Below are positions 48,756-57,550 of a stretch of DNA of 64,000 nt, in pieces. The stretch comes from Meta bourneti (taxonomy: Eukaryota; Arthropoda; Arachnida; Araneae; Tetragnathidae). A model generated the notes under the pieces. That model was given only the letters and a program-made list of their open reading frames with translations, had not been told where the DNA came from and made no database searches. Each line of letters opens with the position of its first letter. Position 1 is the first letter of the stretch. The stretch covers positions 41,538,748 through 41,602,747 of the forward strand of contig OW119924.1 of NCBI GenBank assembly GCA_933210815.1. Reading direction: 5' to 3'. The translations under genes and the position numbers were made by a program.

Positions 48756-48900
48756 GACTGCAAGAAATGATTAAAAACCATGTAAAGTTCTCTTCCCCTT
48801 AACAAATGTCTTCTGAATGTGAAGAGAGTTATACAGAAACCTCAAAACCTCGTGATTCGGTTAACTTTTAATACATGAAAACATTTAATACAATATGAAT
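48755..48900 (+). repeat. Direct repeat copy 1
   Basis: Landmarks AAGAAATG, ATGTAAAGTT, AATGTGAAGAGAGTTATACA and ATACATGAAAACAT occur in this order. They recur in the same order from about 48965, about 210 bases downstream. Confidence 0.75.
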
Positions 48901-49108
48901 TTAAAATATGTAGTTTTCGCAACATCGTGGAACAAAACAACACAAATTTATGGAAATTAATTTGAAAGAAATGGTTTGAGAGACTTATTTAAAAAAATGT
49001 AAAGTTGTTTTCATTTTAACTATTATCTTATAAATGTGAAGAGAGTTATACAAGAAACTTCAAAACGCATAATTTTAGATGTTTCGAGTCGAGTTTCTTC
49101 CTCTAAAC

Positions 49109-49688
49109 CAGGGGTGTCAAACTGGCGGCCCGCGGGCCGCATGTGGCCCCGAGGTAATTTTTTGTGGACCACGATGCTCTGAAACAAAATGAAAGCAGGA
49201 CAATATGTTATGAAGAAAATAACACTTAGGGAGATCAAGGCAATACCGTACATACAATTTCGTCATGTTAAAAATGTGTGAAGAACTATTTTCGTCCATG
49301 AAATTAAATAAAACGGCCTACAGATCAAGATTAACTGATAAACATCTATCTACCATAATGAAGATTGTCTGTTCTCAGTCTTTGAATCCAGATGTTGGAA
49401 AACTAGTAGGAGGAAAGCGCTGGCAAGTTTCCGGTAAAAAAATTAATTTTAGTTTTATAAATACATTAAACTAAATAAACGTTTAAATAAAAGCAATTAT
49501 ATAGCAATATTATAAATTATTACCCTAAATTCACTTAATTACATAAAGTGTTTTAATTATCCTATCCATATTCCTCAATCCTCACTTCAAAATATAATTT
49601 TAAGAAAATTTGTAAATGTGATGTGGCCCGCGTGAATCTTACCAGTTGCATTAAATGGCCCATGTTTTAATTGAGTTTGACACCCCTG
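49109..49688 (+). mobile_element. Internally deleted hAT transposon, 580 bp
   Basis: The ends are CAGGGGTGTCAAACT and its complement AGTTTGACACCCCTG, a classic hAT terminal repeat. The flanks are a perfect 8-bp target duplication, CTCTAAAC (49101-49108 and 49689-49696). The subterminal regions are GC-rich (GGCCCGCGGGCC; the far side has GTGGCCCGCG). Only the tail of a transposase gene remains inside, so the copy is non-autonomous. The intact target duplication shows it inserted as this unit or was shortened afterwards without losing its ends. Confidence 0.95.
49258..49474 (+). pseudogene. hAT transposase C-terminal fragment
   Basis: The reading frame gives CEELFSSMKLNKTAYRSRLT followed by DKHLSTIMKI. 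This matches the hAT C-terminal dimerisation region, which has CE.LFS.MK..K...R..LTD..L...L.I. The upstream catalytic part of the transposase is gone. The frame stays open for about 70 codons, suggesting modest age. Confidence 0.85.
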
Positions 49689-50039
49689 CTCTAAACTAAC
49701 CGTTCGAATAACATGAAAACATAGTTACGAAAATTTAATACTGAAAAAAAAAATTGACACTGAAAATTTGAGCAGATAAAATATTCAAATAAAAAATTGT
49801 TTCACTCTAATCTATAAAAATATACGAAAGAAAACTGAGTTCTACCCATCCGTCATCTATGCCAGTAAATATTTTTTAAAGGTAGAAGAATCTTTATAAA
49901 AGAAGAAAGACAGTAGATACAACTGTATCAAGTATCAGGCCGAATGATCATTTGGAGTTTGAGAGTATCTTCCACATCCACAACAAAAAGAAAAACTCAA
50001 TACAGAACCATCCGGAAAGAAAACCCTTTATCTGAAAAC

Positions 50040-50480
50040 TTAATCTATTAAACCTCAACACACTCCAGCGACCAATGAGGCGAGCTCTCCCGGACCCCTC
50101 CTTGGCAGCTTCTCGTCCAATCGGCTCGCTTCCTCCCTTTCCGACGCAAGCGCATTTGTCACATGACTTTTCAATAATCCTCCGCAGTCCCGATTACGAC
50201 GGCGTATGATTTGATTGGGTTCGAAGGCACAGATAGCCAATTTTTACTGATCCCCCCTCTCTGCTGTAACCACAGGAGGGCGAAGTTTAAGGGAAGCGGG
50301 GGTGCAGCGGATTTACAGACCTCCCTTCCCCGTTTAATGAGCAGGCAGAAAGGGTACCATGGGGGAAAGTTTGCTCAATCTGTCCCGTGCACCGCTCGCC
50401 TCAGCACGTGAGTAAGCACACGCGGGGAATGAGCGCTTACCGGGACTCCAGAGGACTCGCAGGAAGGGAAGACAACGGAA
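50040..50480 (+). promoter_or_regulatory. GC-rich, CCAAT-containing promoter-like island
   Basis: A sharply GC- and CpG-rich block just upstream of the only supported exon. It carries CCAAT at 50072-50076 and 50117-50121 and the inverted ATTGG at 50214-50218, plus a CACATG E-box near 50160. No convincing TATA box was seen. Position and composition suggest the promoter of the gene with its coding start at 51557. The transcription start is not determined. Confidence 0.5.
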
Positions 50481-50516
50481 AAGATAAGTCAAAGTACGGT
50501 TAGAGAGAGCAGTAAA

Positions 50517-51262
50517 TCCTATTCAGAAGGAGATCCAGGGACTGAACTTTAACATACATTCTCTTCATCGTGTGAGTGAGCTTGCCATCCTATAACTGCT
50601 GGCGACTTGTTTCAGTGAATACGCTTGAAGATCGAGTGAACCTTCGATAAAAAAATTCAATGCAGATATTAGAAAGAAAGAGTTTTAGATACTGTTCAGA
50701 GTAAAACGAACATTCTCTTTACCTTCTGTGAATGAAACTCTCGTGAAATTTCAGTGAGTGTATTTTAAAATCGGATGAGCATTACTCTTCGATAGAAACT
50801 TTTAACTATCGGTATTGGAAAGGAAAAAAAATTAGATCCTATTCAGAAACGATATCCAAGAACTGGACTTCAGTTAAAACGTATATTATCATCTTCGTAT
50901 GAAAACTAACTCAGCGTTTCACAATTCTACTCATGAAAGGTTTTAATGAATGCATTCAAGATCAAGTGAGTCATACTCTTCAAGAAAAACATTCACTATC
51001 GTCATTAGAAAAAGAAAAGTGTTGTTTTCAGTTAATAACACTCGTATAAAGAAGATACCAAAAAATAAGTGTAAGTGTAATTATAGCGCGTTAAACCCTG
51101 TTCAGAAAGAAGATCGGGACTGAACATCAGCGTAAAACATTTTCATCCATCCTGCAGATGAATTTTTCAAACTACAAATATATTTACTAAAGGGTTTAGA
51201 GAATATATTTAAACATCAAGTTTATCCTGTCTTCGATAAAACATACATTGATAGAAAAAGAA
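50517..51262 (+). repeat. Four diverged repeat units in the presumed 5' UTR
   Basis: Units start near 50517, 50688, 50836 and 51094, each with a (T/C)C(T)(A/G)TTCAGA head. Shared landmarks in order are an AAGA(A)GATC.(A)GG(G)ACTGAAC-type segment, ACATTCTCTTCATC or variants, a TGTGAATGA-like word, AAGATCAAGTGAG, TCTTCGATAAAA, and ATTAGAAA.GAAA. Conservation is patchy, so the array is old. Spacing is about 171, 148 and 258 bases. Confidence 0.75.
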
Positions 51263-51370
51263 GTAATTTTCAAGTACGTGAAACTTCACGCTGTAAGACA
51301 TAAATGGAGATCTCATATTTATCCTAAATACATTTGCAGAGTGCAGTTTTGAGCGCTTTCTGGTACTAAT

Positions 51371-51392
51371 ATCTCTCTCTCTCTCTCTCTCT
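51371..51392 (+). repeat. CT dinucleotide microsatellite
   Basis: About ten CT repeats in the presumed 5' UTR, just upstream of the coding start. Confidence 0.9.
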
Positions 51393-51428
51393 TCACGATC
51401 ACTGACATTCTCGGACTGACTGATTTAC

Positions 51429-51503
51429 ATGATGCAAAGCAGTGAAAATGTGATGCTGGTTTCCACTGAAGCATTGATTTGTTTCTTACAAAAGCCGCAT
51501 TGA
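51429..51503 (+). CDS. Upstream ORF, 24 codons
   Basis: The ORF starts with two ATG codons in tandem three bases apart (MMQSSEN...) and ends at TGA 51501-51503, 53 bases before the main start and in a different frame. If the transcript begins upstream as supposed, ribosomes would meet this ORF first, which could damp translation of the main ORF. Its peptide has no recognised feature. Confidence 0.3.
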   Translation: MMQSSENVMLVSTEALICFLQKPH

Positions 51504-51556
51504 CATCAAGAGACGTTGAAAAGTGACTTTTGAACAATCACCAGAGCATCCCTTCC

Positions 51557-51655
51557 ATGAAGATGATCAGTCTGAGTCGATCCCCAGGGATGGGCCATGT
51601 GTCGTCCGAAACTGACAGAGAGGACTCCCCTCCACCAGCCCCTGATGTGACAGCG
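51557..51655 (+). CDS. First coding exon of an unidentified gene, partial
   Basis: ATG at 51557 opens 33 codons up to a splice donor, GCG|GTAAGT, at 51655/51656, leaving phase 0. An in-frame TGA at 51524-51526 excludes an upstream start; a second in-frame ATG follows two codons on. The peptide begins MKMISLSRSPGMGHV and continues with SSETDREDSPPPAPD. This is a Ser/Pro/acidic, disordered N-terminus of the sort common in transcription factors. The exon is much richer in G+C than its surroundings. No domain is present in this part and the gene family was not recognised. The next exon was not found before 64000, implying a first intron longer than 12 kb, or that it escaped notice. Confidence 0.6.
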
Positions 51656-52789
51656 GTAAGTTTTAATCCTATCTTATAAATTAATATAAAAATAAAGGTG
51701 AAAGCGACAATTGTGAGTTGTTACAAAGAGATCTGATTTAAATGTCAAGTTCATCACCAATACCTCTTATTTTAAAAACAGAACTCTGCGTGCACTATTA
51801 TTAAGCCTTTTCAACAAATTGGTAAAATAATTTTTAGAAATATGTTACATTTTCATTTTATATTTTGTTAAAAATGATTCCTATTGTTTTCAATCCATTA
51901 TTTTTATTAATAGGTACTAAATTTAAAGATCTATAGCAATTTATTATTGGTTAAATTAATAAGATGGAATGTTGTTTACTTAGATACAAATCAGTTATCA
52001 AAATTCAAGCATTTAAACATTAAGTTTTGCTTTTAAAAATATTGTTGTCAGCCTGACTTTTGATTAAGCATTGAAGTATTTAAAGTGGGTGCATACATAA
52101 ATTTTCGTGTATGTCACTGTAAATCATGTCACTACATGTCAAAATAATGTCACTACATAGAAAATGACTTTTTAATTTTGTTTCCATAATTAAAACAAAT
52201 CAAATCCTAATATAAAATGTATTTTTTTAAAGTGTTTTAGGACTTGAATTTTTTAATCGAAGACGCCTTTTGAAAATAATCGTCAGAAATTATTGAAACG
52301 AAATTATTTTCTGTCAGCTAATTACAAATGAGCGTAGTCTTTCGTTTTCATTACATTACGCATACAGAACATTATGTTGAATGATAAATTTAACATAATG
52401 TTTAAGGAAGGTTATTGAACTATTCAAATTTTTTCCTTGTTTTTCAATTATAAACTTCAAAACACTTAAATGCTTGCATCACTAGCCATGTTGTCTACTA
52501 GTATTACTTGGGAGTTAATTTATCACTTCACTTTTAAAATCACAAACTTTTTAACATTTTTTACAAACAAACATTTTACACATTTACTATTTGTATTCAA
52601 ATGACACATACATTAGTTGGCAAAATAAAATGAACACGAAACTTTTTATTCTTTAATATTGGAGGATATCATTTGTTCTCAAGCCAAATTATGTCTTGAA
52701 AAAGCATAAACATTTCAAATGTTTTTTAATAGATTTTCGCACCTTTCTAACTTCAAAACATTTGTTAATTGTGTCAGTAGAATTAAAAG

Positions 52790-53560
52790 CAAAATATTTT
52801 TTTCACTAATCTACAGTGCCTGATGATATTCAAATCAGGTCTCTAAGATATCAAGGCAGATGTTTGGGTCCATCTTGATGGTCATCAAACTAAGATTGAA
52901 CGTTTTTGGAAATGAATGTTACCGCATAATCGTCTTGAAAATACATTCTTGGTTGAGAAACAGTATTTGTGGTTTGGATAATAAAGTTAAATAGATCTTC
53001 TCACAGACATATATTAGTTTGCAATAGCTCAACTACTTAGGGCAACTATTGGTTTCCTGAATACAAAGGGAGAGCTGCAAAATCATTACTGAACCACGCC
53101 CATGTTTAACAGGTATCAGAAGACACTTTTGAGGTTCTCTGAACGTAAATTTGACCTTTTGTTTAAAATAATTACTCAGGATACATCACCTGAGTAATGA
53201 TACGTTTCACATCATCAGCTCTAAGTTTTAGGATAGTTGCATCAACTCTGCTGTCGGTAACGAACGATTTCTCGAAAGAAAGTCTACTATAAATTCCGAA
53301 TCTTTGTAAGAACATGGAAAAAGTTACTGCGAAAACGGGGTATTTAGCATAAGTATTGAACTCTGCTACCGCTCAAACCTCAACACTCTGCGTTTAGGGA
53401 CACATTCCTTTTGATCATTCCATGACTCTTGTCCTTTATGTTCGTGTTTTCACCACTACTTTTCTTTGCCGAACTTTGAATACAATCATAACTGTTGAAA
53501 ACCAAGAAGTAATTCAGCTGTTTCACAAGGGGCCGAAAACAGACTTTTACGATTGGTCGT
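52790..53560 (-). pseudogene. Tc1-like transposase relic, minus strand
   Basis: Minus-strand reading in shifting frames gives PVKHGRGSVMI, the counterpart of the family's VKHGGGSVMVW block. It then gives YFQDDYA, the second catalytic Asp region, and later FDDHQDGPKHLP, which falls where Tc1 proteins approach their third catalytic residue. Stops are frequent. A possible terminal region CATTAGTTGGCAAAATAAAATGAACAC lies near 52612, but its partner was not found. The relic sits inside the presumed first intron, opposite to the host gene. Confidence 0.6.
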
Positions 53561-54451
53561 TTTGAAAATGAGATAGATAACTCATTTTTCTACCATCCTT
53601 GTGAACTAAATATAAATAAATACTAAAATACTTTAAAGGATAATCTTGGTTATAAGAGAAAAGTATTTACTTACTAAAAAAGTGATAAAACAAGTGCCAA
53701 ATATTTCATTTTCGTACGTTTTTACACGTCCTAAAATTTTGTGAAGTTAATTGGTGCCTTTTATATTTCGATTGTCAGAAATTCAAAACTCGCTAAAAAA
53801 GAATGACATGTAAAAGTATTTAAATAAAAATACAAGAATACAAAATCATCTAATAAACTCTTTAAATATTTTAAATTTAATGTAGGTTAATAAATTTCCT
53901 AATGAAATTTATACATACTCCAAAAAGTATTTATTTCCTTTTATATATAAATTCTCTATTATTTTAAAAAATATACTATCTCTTAGAGCCAAGGAAGCAT
54001 ACAGAGGTCCATAAAAGTAAGTTAATTTTTTATGTGAAGCATCATTGCTCCTCAAAGTTAAATGTGTAAAGTCACTGGGAAATTCAAAATTAAAATCAAT
54101 ATTTTAAAATTACCAAGGAAACTATTTTTATAAATTTGTTATGAAAAAAAAATTACAAAACGGTATTTTTTCCAGTAGTGAAAGACAACTTTTTATTTCA
54201 GTAATTAAGTATGTTTTATTTCCTAAAATAGGCAAAATCACTGTGTTTAAATTTATTGTGAAGGAATACTTTCATCATAATATTTCATTTTTAAACATCG
54301 TAACTAGAGAAAGAAATAAAATACATGAAACTAAATCGCAGCATTAATATCTACTGGTCGATATGCAAATATTTAAAAAAGAACTCAGTATTATTAAATT
54401 GCAGTTTTTTATCTAAACAGTGTTATTCAAAACGTACCTTCCAAGACGTTA

Positions 54452-55625
54452 ATGGGTGGTACGGTGCATCAAAATAATTATTTTTGTCAAAGAATGTATG
54501 TCCTCCACTATTGCGTGTAGGTATATAGGGCACTGCTTGGTTCGTTTGCAAATTTTTTTTTAAACTTAAGTCATTTGCAACGCATATTTCGCTCTCAATG
54601 GAGGAAAAAACGAAATCAAAACTTTGAGCGCTTGCCCCATTGCCAGCTGTATGAAATCAAAAAATTTCATGTCTGCAGACATGACGAGGAATTTGACGAG
54701 ATATTCGAGTACTCCAGAAATGAAAAGACATTCTACTCGAGGTTGTGAGAAATCTGGGTTCAAACACCCACGATATTGCACGTAGCCTAGGTGTGGGCCA
54801 ATCCGTCGTATAGTGAGTTTTGTACCTGCAGAAATTACATTCCTTCGATATACAGAGTACAGATATTGTTATTTGTAGATTATCCTCTGCACATTTAGTT
54901 ACCCATTGGTTTCTACAGTATAGCGCAACCGTATTTTTCAACACATGTGTTCTTCACAGATGAAGTCCCTTTTACACATGAGGTGCCAATGCTCATGTCA
55001 CGCCAATTCGCACGGCCACATGCTGGCCAGCAACCATTCTCTGTCAATGTTTGAGTGAGATTCGCCAACGACTTTTTTATTGGGACTGCTGCCACCTCGA
55101 ATCAAAGGGGCGGTTTTATCACATATTCCTGGAAAAAACGTTTTCAGAACAAATGAATTATATATCTGTGTCTCTTTGCCATCAAATGAGGCTGCTACAC
55201 GATAGATCGCCAGCACATTTCAGTGTGGTGTGCTTCAATTAGTTTACTTTTGGGGCCGATGGATTGCCTGGGTAGACCTTTCACTTGCCCCTCAATCGTC
55301 CGATTTGACATGGATCGATTTCTTCCTACGGAGATATCTGAGGAGCCCCGTATAATAGACTCATCAGGACCTAGTCGCAAGAATATCTGCCACAGCTGCA
55401 AATGCTTGCGAAATGAATAGTATCTTCGAAATTGTACTGTAATCGATGCGTCTACGTTGTCAGAGATATGTTACAAGTTGGTGGTCGCTCCCTTGAGCAA
55501 CGTCTGTCAAATGAATTAAATAAAAATTTTGTTTCACTTTCTGACCAACTCCTGTACCTACACTTAGCAATTGCGGACATGTATTCTTAGACAAAGGTGT
55601 TATTTTGATGTATCCTACCACACTT
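54452..55625 (+). mobile_element. Long-TIR mariner/IS630-type transposon relic
   Basis: Inverted repeats of about 70 bases or more bound the element. The left end has GTGGTACGGTGCATCAAAAT and the complement of the right end has GTGGTAGGATACATCAAAAT. Similarity continues through a TGTAGGTA motif and beyond. TA dinucleotides flank it (54450-54451 and 55626-55627). Transposase pieces in shifting frames include RQFARPHAGQQPFSVNV near 54.99 kb and HFSVV near 55.22 kb. Further on are a piece corresponding to the R.RSPDLT.(I/M)DFFL motif, written here as SIVRFDMDRFL in one frame, and VGGRSLEQRL near 55.48 kb. The last is a C-terminal hallmark of a widespread arthropod transposase family. It is dead. 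Confidence 0.8.
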
Positions 55626-57430
55626 TAAAGTTTTACCATGTAATTTCGAATAAGCCTATGTACCGTATATCTATACTAGACTTTATTTTTAATTTTGGGG
55701 ATCACTGGAGAACAAACAGCGATAACTAAAAATATGTGCATGATATTTTGTTTAATTGTTTTGACTGAATTACAAGTTATTGCTAATACGAACAGAAAAA
55801 TTAGAGTACAAAATACTGACTATGATTATGATTGTGAAAATGACGATTAATATTTGTGCCTAATTGCTTTTCTTTAAAATAATTTAAAAATTCTCAAAAA
55901 GTCCCATGTTCTTTTCAGTAAAAAATCACCAGCGCTTATCACAGCAGACAATTAATAGAGTTCATGTAAAACTTCTGGAATACTTGATTTCCAATGTGGC
56001 TATTCTGCAGAAGTTTGCTTTATTAGCTGAATTTCTAATCACTATCTATCATAATTTGTATTCACATGTGCAATTGGAAAGAGAATAACTGCATATAACG
56101 GGTACAAATTCTTTATTTGAATAAGGCTAGCTAGTCAAAAACTAGACTGATTAACATTTTGAAAGTTAATACTCAAGTGAATTTTCCAAAATTCTCTTTT
56201 AGTTAAAGACAAAGCGTCCCATTTATCTTTTTTCCAAAGAAAAAATTCTAAATCAAAAAACCAAATGCAAACTACACGAGTTATTTTAGACAGAAATATG
56301 TTTTAAGGTCACTAAAAACGTAAAACGTTGTTAATTGTATAGCAGCATTGATAATTTCTTAACACGGTAAATGCGATCGAAATGTGACACGGTAGACTTC
56401 GTGTATCTCTCAGATAGCTCTTGCTTTTTATTTCACGAAAACACTTAAAAATCATTGAAGAATTAAAATAGAAACACAATCTACTTACTACACACGAGAC
56501 TGTTTTTTACATTCTAACAGTTTAATTAGCCTTCACTCATTAAAAATTTAGTTTTCCCGATTGTTAAACTAATGTGAGAAGACGTAGTACATCTTTCAGA
56601 TAAAAGGAAAACGGAACGAAGAGAAATATTTATTTCAATTCAAAACAATTTAAAAATCATGGTATTACATAAAAAAATATTACTTTGAAAAACATAACGT
56701 TTTAAAAAATTACACAATCTTATGTCAGTAAAGGAGAGATACCGGCCAAATAGCAGTGTTATAATTGAAACCTTCGCCTGACAGAAAACTGGATTTTTTT
56801 CTATTGTTACAGCAGTTCCTGCAGTTAGGCTCACAAATGGAGTTTCACTCGTGTATCGTCAGTGGTTGTCTAGAATTTTCTGCTTAAACTCTGAAGAGGT
56901 ATCTGACAGATATCGAAAATATTAAAGGGCTAACAGTGGATACCTTTTATCCTTTCTGAATCGGCGATATATGTAGAGAAAGACTAAATCTACTTCAACA
57001 GAAGTACAGGAATTGGATATCATCTATATCTCTGCCGTGAGCGATCAGGTGCATGCGTTCAATAAGGTGAATAGAGGTAAATTCATGGACTGTCTGCACA
57101 TTGCGTTTCTGAAAAAGTTGAATAAGATTGAAGATTAGTTTGAAACGTAATTTTTTAGTACGTGAAAAAGGTTGTTTTGAATTGAGAGTTTTCATTTTAA
57201 TACTAACATACCAGAAAATTTTAATTGGCTTTAAATAAAACAGATATATTAAATTTTAACAATATTTTCACTTCATAATTAAGTATTTTCAACACTTCAT
57301 TGTGTTCACATGACAGTGAAGATCCAAACCACACGAGAGCCACACTACTCTTAATCACATTTATTGACTTTTAAAGCTACCTTAGCCTTTTACAAATAAG
57401 AACTTTAGCCTTAGCCTAGTATAAGTACTT
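55626..57430. other. AT-rich sequence, nothing recognised
   Basis: Short ORFs on both strands lack recognisable features. No repeats or RNA genes were identified. Confidence 0.5.
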
Positions 57431-57435
57431 AGACT

Positions 57436-57550
57436 TTTACAAATAAGTAAGTATAAGTAAGTATAAGTAGGTATAAGTAAGTTAGTAATAAGCTAGTAAT
57501 AATTAAGTATAAGTAAGTTAGTAATAAGTAAGTACAAATAAGTATAATAC
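57436..57550 (+). repeat. TAAG/AGTATA-rich minisatellite
   Basis: The run is built from AAGTAAGTATA and AAGTTAGTAATA words. GTAAGT occurs about five times on the plus strand, the same strand as the presumed intron. The minus-strand ORF across it (57429-57614) is a product of the repeat. Confidence 0.88.

Larger units (their letters stand above)
48965..49745 (+). repeat. Direct repeat copy 2, split by hAT insertion
   Basis: AAGAAATGG, ATGTAAAGTT and AATGTGAAGAGAGTTATACA lie left of the hAT insertion. The continuation TAACCGTTCGAATAACATGAAAACAT lies right of it. The duplication therefore predates the hAT element. Confidence 0.75.
50481..51556 (+). other. Presumed 5' UTR (extent uncertain)
   Basis: This stretch lies between the promoter-like island and the first coding exon. 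It lacks a long ORF and carries four diverged repeat units, a CT dinucleotide run (about 51371-51391) and a 24-codon upstream ORF. Whether it is one exon or contains a small intron cannot be told. Confidence 0.4.

Noticed and set aside
49023..49299. Minus-strand ORFs across the hAT left end
   Set aside because: They run through terminal repeat sequence and oppose the recognisable plus-strand transposase fragment.
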